This document shows, piece after piece, positions 53,796 through 62,286 of a stretch of 64,000 nucleotides of DNA (position 1 is the stretch's first letter; each line of letters opens with the position of its first letter). The position numbers were made by a program, and so were the translations under genes. Origin of the DNA: Planctomycetota bacterium (GTDB taxonomy: Bacteria > Planctomycetota > OFTM77); NCBI GenBank assembly GCA_029260795.1, contig JAJDCO010000149.1:62001-126000 (forward strand), given 5' to 3'. The notes beneath the pieces were generated by a model. The model saw nothing but the letters and a program-made list of their open reading frames with translations. It ran no database searches and was not told where the DNA came from.

Positions 53796-55112
53796 TCACA
53801 GATTCCTCAGGAAGTGGATCGGGTCGAGTCGGGTCGCCCGATAGGCGGGCAGGACGGTGGCGAGCACTCCGACCGCCACGGAGAGGAGCGCCGCCAGGAC
53901 GAAGCTGCCCAGTGTGATCAAGGGCTCCCAGGGCAAGACCGTCGCGAGGAGAACCCGGGTGGCGAGCACCCCGAGCCCGATCCCCGCTGCTCCCGCCGCC
54001 CCCGAGACGATCACGCTCTCGGTCACGAATTGCAGGAGGATGTCTCGGCGCAACGCGCCTTCGACACGACGCAACGCGACCTCGGGAAGCCGCTCCCGAA
54101 TCGCGACCAAGGAGATGGTCGCCGTCATGATCAGAGCGATCATCAACGTCACGATCCAGGTGATGTTGCCCAGAGAGCTCATGGTGCGGATGCCCGAGAC
54201 GACGGAGTCGATCCAGTCCCGGCGGAGCACGATCACGAGCTCCTCGTGACCGCGTTTCTCGAGCAGCGGTCGGACTGCGCGCGCGGCAAGATCGAGGTCG
54301 CGAGTGCCCGAGAGGTCGAGATAGATCGCCTGCAGCGGTGTCGACTCGCCGTTTTGCATCATCCACGTGAGGGGGAGGTAGACGTTCTTGAAGGAGAGCA
54401 GACGAGCCAAAGGGAGTCGGGCGCTGTCGTTGTCGAAGGCGTTGAGCTGGTCGCGAAGGCTGATCGGATCCTCGAAGATTCCCACGACCTCGAAGCGCCG
54501 CACCTCACCGTTCAGGCGGAGCTCGATCTCCTGACCGATCATCTCTCGCACTTCCGTCTCGGCGCTGGACGTCGACTCCGTCGACGTCATCAGATCGACC
54601 GCCAGCGCGACGTCCAACGCGCAGACCGGTCGCTGCTGCTCGATGTCGGATGGCTCGAGGAAGCGGCCGGCGAGGAGCTGGGAGTCGAATGTGCCGCGGA
54701 ACTCGGGTGTCGTCGCGATGGCAGGCCCGAGCCGAGTCGACCGCGGGCCAACGATGCGCGCGAGCTGAAAGCGCACGGGAGCGGACCGAGCTCCGGAGAT
54801 GCCTTGGACGAGAGCCCGGCTGTCGGCGAGCGTCAGCGGCTTGACCTCGGGGTTGGCCCGCTGTCCCGACATCATCGCGATCGGGTTCGTGATCTGCGGG
54901 CTATAGATGTTGACGCAGTGCACTCCGAAGCCGCGAATGTCGTCCGTGACTTGCGCGGTGGCTCCTTGGAGGACCGCGACCGTCGACACGACACAGCCGA
55001 TCGCCAGCATGATGGTCAAGAAGGTCAGGAGCGCTCGCCAGGGGCGGCGGCTGATCGTGCGCGTGCCGAGGCGGCACATGTCCCAGACATAGGAGCCGCG
55101 GCTCTCACTCAT
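53796..55112 (-). CDS. MacB-like ABC permease, second copy
   Basis: A 438-residue permease with one N-terminal helix (ALLTFLTIMLAIGCVVSTVA), a large periplasmic domain (about 60-300) and three C-terminal helices in an FtsX domain (ITWIVTLMIALIMTATISLV onward), ending in LPAYRATRLDPIHFLRNL. This is the MacB permease layout without its own ATPase domain. The ATG at 55112 overlaps the upstream permease by 8 bases. With the first permease it can form a heterodimer driven by the ATPase. Confidence 0.88.
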   Translation of the reverse strand: MSESRGSYVWDMCRLGTRTISRRPWRALLTFLTIMLAIGCVVSTVAVLQGATAQVTDDIRGFGVHCVNIYSPQITNPIAMMSGQRANPEVKPLTLADSRALVQGISGARSAPVRFQLARIVGPRSTRLGPAIATTPEFRGTFDSQLLAGRFLEPSDIEQQRPVCALDVALAVDLMTSTESTSSAETEVREMIGQEIELRLNGEVRRFEVVGIFEDPISLRDQLNAFDNDSARLPLARLLSFKNVYLPLTWMMQNGESTPLQAIYLDLSGTRDLDLAARAVRPLLEKRGHEELVIVLRRDWIDSVVSGIRTMSSLGNITWIVTLMIALIMTATISLVAIRERLPEVALRRVEGALRRDILLQFVTESVIVSGAAGAAGIGLGVLATRVLLATVLPWEPLITLGSFVLAALLSVAVGVLATVLPAYRATRLDPIHFLRNL

Positions 55113-56394
55113 GGCGAAGCGCCTCCACCGGCTCGATGCGCGCCGCACGTCGAGCCGGAAGGATCGAGGCGAGGACTCCCGAGAGCGTCGCCAGCGCGAC
55201 CGCCAGCAGCGATCGCCCGACCGGCACGTGGACCGTCATCACCACACCCGGATCGAGCAGCGCCCGCAGCTTCGCCAACCCGACACCGAGAGGCACGCCG
55301 ATCAGGCCCCCGATCAGACAAAGGATGAGGCCCTCGAACAGGAACTGCATGACGATCGCTCGGCGGGTGGCGCCTTCGACACGCCGAATCGCGATCTCAC
55401 GATACCGCTCCATGACCGAGAAGAGCGTGATGTTCGCGATCATGAAGGCACCCATCACCAGCACCGTCGTGAAGAGCGCGATGTTCAAGGGCTCGTAGCG
55501 GTCGATCTCCGAGTTCATGATCACGCGGAAGCCAGCATTCGAGAAAGAGAGCGGCACGATGCCGCGATCCGCCAGGAGGAGCTGGGCTCGATCCGAGAGG
55601 CGATCGATCTTCTCGGGCGGTGCGCGCAGAACGATCTCGCTCAACGGCTGCTCGGGAGCCAGCGAGTCGAGCGGCAGGTACAGCATGTGATCCGACTGCT
55701 TCCAGTCGTCGCGGTCCATCGCGATACCGAGGCTCCGCAGCATGCTCTTGGCGATGCCGGCCAGGCGATGGTCCTCGTCGATCCCCAGGTCGTTCGCACT
55801 CAACGCTTGCTCGGTGCGCTGGGACATTCGTCCGACGATTCGGAGCGTCCGCGGCACGCCGGTCGGCTCGTCCTCGGTCGTGTCGAACAGTTGGACGGTC
55901 AGGGCTCGGCCAAGGGCCTCGTTCTCGCCGTACATCTCGCGCGCCAAGGCCGGATCGATCGCCACCGGGATCGTCGCGTCTTCCGGGGATGTGGTCGGGA
56001 AGTGCCCGCGCGCTACCGGATACGAGCGCGCTCCCGGATAGCCGGGCGTCGTCTCGACGATCAGCCACAGCTTCCCGGCCGAGGCGCCACTCTGCACCTC
56101 GACGGCGATCACTCGGGCCGCCGCCATGTCCTGGACCTCGCCGGCTAGCTCGGTCTGCAAGCTCTCGAAGTCGGCGCGAGTCAGCGGCCGACCGGTCGGA
56201 TCCGCTTCGAGCACCAGGCGATCGAGCCCGAGCTCGGACGCGCGCTCGAGCGCGTTCTCGCGGCTGCCTTCGATCAGGGCCGGGAAGAACACCGCCAACG
56301 CGACACCCCAGGTGGTGCCTTGAAGGACCAGCAGCGAGCGCACTGGTCGACGCAAGAACTGACGGAGGGCGATGCGCAGGCTTTCGAGGATCAT
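55105..56394 (-). CDS. MacB-like ABC permease, first copy
   Basis: A 429-residue permease with the same layout: N-terminal helix, periplasmic domain (about 50-300), and FtsX helices (NIALFTTVLVMGAFMIANIT onward) with the closing LPARRAARIEPVEALRHE. The ATG at 56394 starts just before the first helix. Sequences of the two permeases differ clearly, so they are paralogues rather than recent duplicates. No MacA-type adaptor or outer-membrane channel is encoded beside them, unlike drug-efflux MacAB-TolC, which points to lipoprotein or signalling-type functions. Confidence 0.88.
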   Translation of the reverse strand: MILESLRIALRQFLRRPVRSLLVLQGTTWGVALAVFFPALIEGSRENALERASELGLDRLVLEADPTGRPLTRADFESLQTELAGEVQDMAAARVIAVEVQSGASAGKLWLIVETTPGYPGARSYPVARGHFPTTSPEDATIPVAIDPALAREMYGENEALGRALTVQLFDTTEDEPTGVPRTLRIVGRMSQRTEQALSANDLGIDEDHRLAGIAKSMLRSLGIAMDRDDWKQSDHMLYLPLDSLAPEQPLSEIVLRAPPEKIDRLSDRAQLLLADRGIVPLSFSNAGFRVIMNSEIDRYEPLNIALFTTVLVMGAFMIANITLFSVMERYREIAIRRVEGATRRAIVMQFLFEGLILCLIGGLIGVPLGVGLAKLRALLDPGVVMTVHVPVGRSLLAVALATLSGVLASILPARRAARIEPVEALRHE

Positions 56395-56631
56395 GAAAGG
56401 ACCGTTCGAAGGGCGGCGAAAGCTCGCCATTCTGCCGAAGTGGTCTCGGTGTGTACACGTCGTGGCCTTCGCCTTTTCGCGTTCGACCAGACGGCGCCCG
56501 GGCGAATTGGAGTAGTCGGTTTCGGCAGGGCACCTGGATCTCTATGGTGGGGCGCGTCGTTGCAGCGACCGGCGCCCGGCCCGGGATGGCAAGGGAGAGC
56601 GGTCGCATCTCACCCGGCGAAGGGTGTGTCG

Positions 56632-58206
56632 ATGGCTTTGCGGCTGTTCCTCTTCTTCCTCGGCCTGTACGTGCTCACGAGCTACGGCCGCCTCGACAAC
56701 GAGGACCTCGAGGTCGTGTTCCAGACCACGCGCAGTGTGGCCGAGGACGGCAGCTTCGCGATCGGTGATACCCCGCAGGGGCGGTTCATCATTGCTCAGG
56801 GCTTCGACGTTCGCGAAGGCCTCGATGGCCGCTTCTACTCCTGGTTTGGCGTCGGGCATGCCTTGCTCGGTCTGCCCGGGTACTGGATCGGGCAACTCTG
56901 CGCTGGCCTCCTTCCCGACACCTTGACGGTCGGAGAATGGTCTCGCCTATGGGTGAGCCTCACCAATGCGGTGATCGGGGCTTGGGTCGTGACCATGCTC
57001 TATCGCATCGGCCGTCGGCTCGGCGCGACACAACGCATCGCGGCGCTCGCCGTTTGTGCGTACGGAGCGGCCACGCTCGCCTGGCAGCATGCGCGCGGCG
57101 GTTTCCCGGGCACGGCGTGCACGGCAGCACTGGCGTTGGCCCTCCTCCTACTGATCACGTATCGACAGCGCGGAGGACGCTGGCGAGCGGCGGCAGCCGG
57201 TCTGGCGCTCGCTGTCGGTGTGGCGATTCGATGGCCGACGGCACTCGGCGCGTTCGTGCTGGGCGCCTATGCCCTCTTCGTGTTCTTTCGGCGTCGGGAC
57301 GTCCGCGCGGTCGCGGCGTTTGCGGCTCCGGCGCTGACCGTGCTCGGCCTGCTGCTGTGGGTGAACGCCGCCCGCTTCGGCGATCCGCTCGAGAGTGGCT
57401 ATGGCGAAGTGGCGAGCGGCGGGTTCTTCTCGTTCCCGTTCCTTTGGGGGCTGGTCTACCAGATCGCCTCCCCCGCGCGCAGTCTGCTGATCTACGCCTT
57501 GCCTGCCGTGCTCGGCCTGGCGGGGATCCTACGCTTCGCTCGCCACCGTCGTGCCGAGGCCCTCGCCGTCGGCGCGCTCTTCCTCGCCTACCTGGCCTTT
57601 CATGCCAAGATCCAAGGCTGGCACGGGGCGTGGACTTGGGGACCGAGATACCTCCTGCCAGCACTCGCTCTTCTGACGCTCCCGCTGATGTCCACGCTCG
57701 AGTGGGCGGCCGCACGTCGTGGGCGACGCTGGGCCATCGGAGTCCTTCTCGGTCTTTCCATGGGCATTCAGATCCTCGGAGTGTCCGTTCACTACGGCAC
57801 TGCGATTGAGGTTTCGTTGAGGGGGGCTGAACGTCGGCATCCGCAACGGGCCGAGCAGCCCGAAGATCTCTGGCTGGGCGTTCTGATGTCGGATCCGCTC
57901 TTCTGCCCGGTGCGCATCCACGCCAAGATGCTCGCCGTCAAGCTCCGCTGGCCGCGCCCGGAGACGTTCGACGCCGAAGACCTCTTCGGAGCCGCCGGGC
58001 CACCGATCCAGCCGCGAGAGCGAAGTCTTACCGGTATCCCGAACCAAGGCTTCGAGCACTTGAAAGCCGTCGCCGCCTGGAAGCATGGCGGAACCGGGCT
58101 GAGAACGGCGATCATACTCATGATGGTCGGGCTGGCCGTCCTGGCGTTTCGCCTGGCGCGTGACCTCGGACGACGAGCCGAACCGCCGAGTGAGCCCGCA
58201 GCCTGA
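56632..58206 (+). CDS. GT-C family membrane glycosyltransferase-like protein
   Basis: A 524-residue membrane protein with about 11 helices. The first loop after helix 1 carries LDNEDLEVVFQTTRSVAEDG and then FYSWFGVGHALLGLPGYWIG, a layout typical of GT39-like GT-C enzymes in which an acidic residue of the first loop is catalytic. A C-terminal soluble tail follows (about 400-490). The ATG at 56632 is preferred, since the earlier frame overlaps the divergent permease. Likely acceptor is an envelope glycan or protein; substrate unknown. It is followed by the 39-base direct repeats. Confidence 0.7.
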   Translation: MALRLFLFFLGLYVLTSYGRLDNEDLEVVFQTTRSVAEDGSFAIGDTPQGRFIIAQGFDVREGLDGRFYSWFGVGHALLGLPGYWIGQLCAGLLPDTLTVGEWSRLWVSLTNAVIGAWVVTMLYRIGRRLGATQRIAALAVCAYGAATLAWQHARGGFPGTACTAALALALLLLITYRQRGGRWRAAAAGLALAVGVAIRWPTALGAFVLGAYALFVFFRRRDVRAVAAFAAPALTVLGLLLWVNAARFGDPLESGYGEVASGGFFSFPFLWGLVYQIASPARSLLIYALPAVLGLAGILRFARHRRAEALAVGALFLAYLAFHAKIQGWHGAWTWGPRYLLPALALLTLPLMSTLEWAAARRGRRWAIGVLLGLSMGIQILGVSVHYGTAIEVSLRGAERRHPQRAEQPEDLWLGVLMSDPLFCPVRIHAKMLAVKLRWPRPETFDAEDLFGAAGPPIQPRERSLTGIPNQGFEHLKAVAAWKHGGTGLRTAIILMMVGLAVLAFRLARDLGRRAEPPSEPAA

Positions 58207-58223
58207 ACGCGACTCCTCGTCCA

Positions 58224-58262
58224 ACGTGACGGACTCCGTTCGGGTCTCTGTTCGTTGGGACC
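58224..58262 (+). repeat. 39-base direct repeat, copy 1
   Basis: A 39-base element beginning ACGTGACGGACTCCG and ending GTTGGGACC occurs here just after the GT-C gene and again, without a mismatch, at 58335-58373. The spacing from copy to copy is 111 bases. Confidence 0.8.
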
Positions 58263-58334
58263 CGCGACCGCTCTCTCTTCAATGTGAGGCGAAGGTCCTG
58301 CAGCCCGCCAGGGCGCGTTGAACTTCCACGTTCG

Positions 58335-58373
58335 ACGTGACGGACTCCGTTCGGGTCTCTGTTCGTTGGGACC
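58335..58373 (+). repeat. 39-base direct repeat, copy 2
   Basis: Identical to the element at 58224-58262. It lies about 34 bases beyond the stop of the convergent propeller lipoprotein gene. Both copies fall in the 200-base gap between the ends of the two convergent genes. Confidence 0.8.
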
Positions 58374-58406
58374 GGGCAGGACGAGAATGCGGGCGACGAA
58401 GACTCT

Positions 58407-59459
58407 CTACTTGAAGCCGTCGATCGCCACGACGCTTCCGACGCCCTTGTCGAACTCGGCGCCGAGCTGCGCGACATAGAGGCGACCATCTGGTCCGAAG
58501 GCGCAAGAGACCGGGCCTTGCAGCTTGGTACCGATCACCTCGACCTTGGCCTCACCGCCGCCTTCGGGCAACGAGACGCGGGCGAGCTTTCCGGCCTGGA
58601 CCTCGGTCAGCGACCAGTTGTTGTCGACCATGGCGTAGTCGGACGTGCCCGGAATGGCGGCGAATCCCATCGGATCCATCAGACCGGGCAGGGTCCACAT
58701 GCGGTCGGGCTGCTTGGTCTCGGGATTCCATTGCACGAGGAGCCCGTCCTCCTTGCCACCGGCGCCCGAGTAGAGCGCCAGGACGGCCCCGCTCGCCAAG
58801 ACATGCGTCTGCATCGGGGAGTTGACGGTGATGCCATGCTCGTCCGCCGAGAAGATCGGTTCGAGCTTTCGGGTGGCGACGTCGCAGGCAAGCACCCAGG
58901 TCATCGCATCCGAGCCTTGTCCGGCCACGTAGATCGTCTTTCCGTCCGGTGAGATCGAGAGTCCGGTGAGGTTGCCTTCGCCCTTGTCCGCTGCGTCGTC
59001 ACTGGTCGGCGGGATCGAGTTCGAGGCCTTGCCAGAGCTGGCGGCTCCGCTGGCGCTGAAGAAGACGAGTGTCTCCGCACCGTCCTTCTTTCCGGCATCG
59101 GTTACGACCAGCGTGTCCCCGTTCCAAATCGCCGAGAGCGGGCCGAGCTTGAAGCGATCGGGTGCTCCGTCCGCACCGACCTTCCAATACTCGGTCTCGA
59201 ACCCCGTGACATAGTCGACGGCCTTACCGTCCTGCACTACGATCACGCGGCCGGCGCCGCTGTCACAGATCGTCAGCTCGCCGCGGGGGCTGAAGGAGAT
59301 GCCCGAGGGGTTCGTGAGTCCGTCCTGAACGACGACGGCGGTGTATCCCTCAGACATGCCGAGGTCGATCTGGACCTCATCCGTGGAGGCGGCATCGCAG
59401 GCGGTGATCAGCAGCAGCCCGGAAAGAAGAGCAGTGATCCGAGGCAAGGCAATGGTCAT
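58407..59459 (-). CDS. Six-bladed propeller (NHL/SMP-30-like) lipoprotein
   Basis: A 350-residue protein whose signal ends in the lipobox LITAC (Cys21), so it should be lipid-anchored and exposed outside the inner membrane. Repeated strands of the type LTNPSGISFSPRGELTICD, LTGLSISPDGKTIYVAG, MDPMGFAAIPGTSDYAM and VSCAFGPDGRLYVAQLG indicate a beta-propeller of the NHL/SMP-30 kind. No catalytic metal site is evident. A role in ligand binding or sugar-lactone-like chemistry is possible but not shown. Confidence 0.8.
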   Translation of the reverse strand: MTIALPRITALLSGLLLITACDAASTDEVQIDLGMSEGYTAVVVQDGLTNPSGISFSPRGELTICDSGAGRVIVVQDGKAVDYVTGFETEYWKVGADGAPDRFKLGPLSAIWNGDTLVVTDAGKKDGAETLVFFSASGAASSGKASNSIPPTSDDAADKGEGNLTGLSISPDGKTIYVAGQGSDAMTWVLACDVATRKLEPIFSADEHGITVNSPMQTHVLASGAVLALYSGAGGKEDGLLVQWNPETKQPDRMWTLPGLMDPMGFAAIPGTSDYAMVDNNWSLTEVQAGKLARVSLPEGGGEAKVEVIGTKLQGPVSCAFGPDGRLYVAQLGAEFDKGVGSVVAIDGFK

Positions 59460-59747
59460 GGCACTCGTGTCCTCAGTCGGATTGGGAGAAGGATCGATCC
59501 CGAACTCGCGCGGGGCGGGACCGAACCGCAGAGCCTAACGTTTCGCCGGAAAGGTAGCCAGACCGGGAGGCTCCCCGGTCCTCGCCACGATGGAAAGGGA
59601 GCTCGGGCCACCGCCTTCTAGCCGTCGGGCCGCTCCAAGTCACGAACTCGGCGCCCTCCCCTTCCAGGAACGTTGACCCGTTGCACGGCCGGCGCCTACG
59701 ATGTCGCGCGGTGGTCTTCGAAACGGTTTTCCTCCGGAACCCTCATC

Positions 59748-60647
59748 ATGCCGCTCGCGCTTTCGACTGCCTGGTTTGCCCGTCGTTTCGAGCTGGCCGA
59801 CGAGCTCTTGACCGCGACCGATGCGACCGGATTCTCGGCCTTCGAGATCGCAGCCGGCACACTCGGTTTTTGGCCCAGTGGCCTGACCCAGTCGTTTCAG
59901 CGACACGGAAAACACCTCATCGCGATCGAGGATCCGACTGCCGGAGTCCCGGCCGGCGAATCGGGAGATGGCCGGCACTTGGGGTCCCCCCACGACACCG
60001 CTCGGGAGCGCAGCCTCGAGCGAGCTCACAAGTCGGCGCTCGCCGCAAAAGCGGCCGGCTGCCCGCGCGTGATTCTGCGTCCCGGTTGGATCATCTCCGA
60101 CGAGCCGGACGCCCAAGCGCGCGTGGCGCGTGCGGTCGACGTGGGTGCTTCCTCCGAGGAGTGCCAGGTCGAGGTCGAGCGATTCCGCCGATGGGTCCGT
60201 GATCGAGAGATGGCCTTCCTGGATCGCCTCTGCCGAGCGCTCTTCGAGCTCTGTCGTCGAGAGCCCGAGGTCGAGTGGTGCCTCTGCCCGGGGGCCTGGC
60301 CCGGTGAGTTCGGCACACTGAGCCAGCTCGAGAACGTCTTCGAGACCTTGGGACGGCAGAAGCTGGGATACTGGCACGACACGGCCGCCATCGAGATGCG
60401 ACATCGTCTCGGCGAGGGCTCGAGCGAAAGCTGGCTCGACCTCTTTGGACGGCGGCTGGTGGGCGTGTACCTGAACGAGTGGCGAGGAGCGCGGCCGGGC
60501 CAACCGCCAGGGAGCGGGACGATCGACTTTCAGATCGTACGCTCCTTCCTCGGCGAGTCGACCGAGCGCGTGCTGCGATTGGACGGCGACGTCGCGCCCG
60601 AGAGCGTGCGGCTCGGGCGGATGTTTCTGGACAAGTACCGCTACTGA
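59748..60647 (+). CDS. TIM-barrel protein, possible sugar phosphate isomerase/epimerase
   Basis: A 299-residue protein with features of the xylose-isomerase-like TIM barrel family: an early ATGFSAFEIA strand-helix, an AAKAAGCPRVILRPGW strand near the middle, LGYWHDTAAIEM (an acid/histidine strand late in the barrel) and LVGVYLNEWRGAR. These resemble metal-binding positions of sugar phosphate isomerases/epimerases. The ATG at 59748 is used. It lies 26 bases before the flavin oxidase gene, so the two may be co-transcribed. Confidence 0.5.
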   Translation: MPLALSTAWFARRFELADELLTATDATGFSAFEIAAGTLGFWPSGLTQSFQRHGKHLIAIEDPTAGVPAGESGDGRHLGSPHDTARERSLERAHKSALAAKAAGCPRVILRPGWIISDEPDAQARVARAVDVGASSEECQVEVERFRRWVRDREMAFLDRLCRALFELCRREPEVEWCLCPGAWPGEFGTLSQLENVFETLGRQKLGYWHDTAAIEMRHRLGEGSSESWLDLFGRRLVGVYLNEWRGARPGQPPGSGTIDFQIVRSFLGESTERVLRLDGDVAPESVRLGRMFLDKYRY

Positions 60648-60673
60648 GGCCGCTGAGGATCGAGGAGCGGGCC

Positions 60674-61801
60674 ATGTCGAAAAGCTGGGACGCAATCGTC
60701 ATCGGCGCCGGAGTCATGGGAGGCTCCGCTGCTTGGCGCTTGGCGGGCGCCGGACTGCGCACGCTCTTACTCGAGCAGTTCGCGGTCGGTCACGAGCGCG
60801 GGAGCTCGCACGGCCCTTCACGGATCATTCGACTGAGCTACGACGAGGCGCTCTACACCGAGCGGATGCCGCGGGCCTACGCGCTTTGGGAAGAGCTCGA
60901 GTCGGAGACGGGCAGCCGACTCGTCCATCGAGTGGGTGGCATCGATCTCGGCTCACCCGACGTCCCGTCCTGGCACGACACGCGGCACACGCTCGAGCAG
61001 TTCGAGATCCCCTTCGAGACTCTCACCTCGACCGATCTGCGGCGGCGCTTCCCGCAGTTCACCGTACCGGACAACGAGATCGGTCTGTGGCAGGCCGACA
61101 CCGGTATCCTGCCCGCCGGGCGCTGCGTGTCCGCCCTCGTCCGAGCGGCTCGTCAGCGGGGAGCAACCCTCCTTGAAGACGCTCGGGTGGTCGCACTGCA
61201 GCCTCAGGATGATGGCCTTTCCCTCCGGCTCGAGAACGGCGAGGAGCACTCCGCTCCCCAGGTCGTGCTTGCGGCGGGCCCCTGGACGGGACCGCTCCTC
61301 GAGCCGCTCGGGCGGGCGCTCCCTCTCGAAGTGACTCAAGAGCAAGTCGCCTACTTTCGACCGCGCCACGGAGAGGCCTTCCAGCCGGATCGGTTCCCGG
61401 TCTTCATTCGTCACGAAGAGGAGTTCGTCTACGGGTTCCCGTGCTTCGAGGGCGACCTCGTGAAGATCGCCTTGCATCACGGCGGTCCGGTCACGACGGC
61501 GGACGAGCGCACCTTCGAGCCGGATGAGGCCGCGCTCACTCATCTGCGAGGCTGGGTCGTGACGCATCTCCCGAGCCTGGATCCCGAGCCCGTTCGCATC
61601 GAGACTTGCTTGTACACCAACACGCCGGACCGGGACTTCGTGATCGATTCGCCATCCGGCTTGGATGGGCTCATCGTGGCGGCCGGGTTCTCGGGGCACG
61701 GCTTCAAGTTCGGGCCGTGGGTGGGAGAAACGATTGCCGAGCGCGTGACCGGTCGCGCCTCGGAGGCACCGCATCCTCGATTCGCGTTCGACCGTTTCTA
61801 G
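60674..61801 (+). CDS. solA: Monomeric sarcosine oxidase / N-methyl-tryptophan oxidase family
   Basis: A 375-residue flavoenzyme of the MSOX/MTOX family, which oxidises N-methyl amines to formaldehyde, the free amine and hydrogen peroxide. The dinucleotide motif AIVIGAGVMGGSAAW is at the N-terminus. RIETCLYTNTPDRDFVI contains Cys312, the residue that binds FAD covalently in this family, and GLIVAAGFSGHGFKFGP is the conserved C-terminal segment. GGAG lies 8 bases upstream of the ATG. The exact substrate cannot be read from the sequence, so the symbol is tentative. Two tandem repeat blocks begin right after the stop. Confidence 0.85.
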   Translation: MSKSWDAIVIGAGVMGGSAAWRLAGAGLRTLLLEQFAVGHERGSSHGPSRIIRLSYDEALYTERMPRAYALWEELESETGSRLVHRVGGIDLGSPDVPSWHDTRHTLEQFEIPFETLTSTDLRRRFPQFTVPDNEIGLWQADTGILPAGRCVSALVRAARQRGATLLEDARVVALQPQDDGLSLRLENGEEHSAPQVVLAAGPWTGPLLEPLGRALPLEVTQEQVAYFRPRHGEAFQPDRFPVFIRHEEEFVYGFPCFEGDLVKIALHHGGPVTTADERTFEPDEAALTHLRGWVVTHLPSLDPEPVRIETCLYTNTPDRDFVIDSPSGLDGLIVAAGFSGHGFKFGPWVGETIAERVTGRASEAPHPRFAFDRF

Positions 61802-61807
61802 AGGGTC

Positions 61808-61859
61808 TTGGAGGCTTGCCTTGGAGGCTTCCCTTGGAGGCTTGCCTTGGAGGCTTCCC
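61808..61859 (+). repeat. 13-base tandem repeat, four copies
   Basis: TTGGAGGCTTGCC and TTGGAGGCTTCCC alternate twice, giving 4 copies of 13 bases (or 2 of 26), directly after the oxidase stop. The only difference between the two forms is one base. Confidence 0.9.
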
Positions 61860-61950
61860 GCTTACTGGGTCCGGTCTTCTCGGACACCATCGAGCGCCTC
61901 ATTGAACTTGGCTGCTCGCGGGGCGTCGTGCCGCGTCATCGTGCGCGGCT

Positions 61951-62222
61951 CTGTCGGACTGCCGCGATACCGTGCGGGGCACTGTCGGACTGCCGCGTCA
62001 TTGGTGCGGGGCACTGTCGGACTGCCGCGTTATCGCGCGGGGCACTGTCGGACTGCCGCGTTATCGTGCGGGGCTCTGTCGGACTGCCGCGTTATCGCGC
62101 GGGGTTCTGTCGGACTGCCGCGTTATCGCGCGGGGCTCTGTCAGACTGCCGCGATACCGTGCGGGGCACTGTCAGACTGCCGCGTCATCGTGCGGGGCTC
62201 TGTCGGACTGCCGCGATACCGT
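61951..62222 (+). repeat. 31-base tandem repeat array, about nine copies
   Basis: Units starting CTGTCGGACTGCCGCG begin at 61951, 61982, 62014, 62045, 62076, 62107, 62138, 62169 and 62200. Period is 31 bases (one unit has 32). The second half of each unit varies at a few sites (ATACC/TTATC/TCATC then GTGCGGGGC or GCGCGGGGC). A degenerate copy lies just upstream (61925-61950), and the last unit is cut short. The period is not a multiple of three and there are no spacers, so it is a minisatellite, not a gene or CRISPR. Confidence 0.9.
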
Positions 62223-62238
62223 CTCTGCCCCTGGGACC

Positions 62239-62279
62239 GCGGGCGGCTCGCCCGCATTCGGGGTCGGTTTGCAACCGAC
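62239..62279 (-). terminator. Two hairpins after the acyl-CoA synthetase gene
   Basis: GTCGGTT-TGC-AACCGAC (62263-62279) and GCGGGC-GGCTC-GCCCGC (62239-62255) follow the minus-strand stop at 62287 in series. Neither ends in a T-run, so they are only possible terminators or 3-prime stabilising structures. Confidence 0.35.
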
Positions 62280-62286
62280 TCGTCGA

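Noticed and set aside
59561..59580. Terminator at the GACCGGG-AGGCTC-CCCGGTC hairpin
   Set aside because: It lies between two divergent genes, upstream of both, so it does not follow any gene end.
61951..62222. CRISPR array
   Set aside because: The units abut each other at 31 bases with no unique spacers, and no cas gene is seen.
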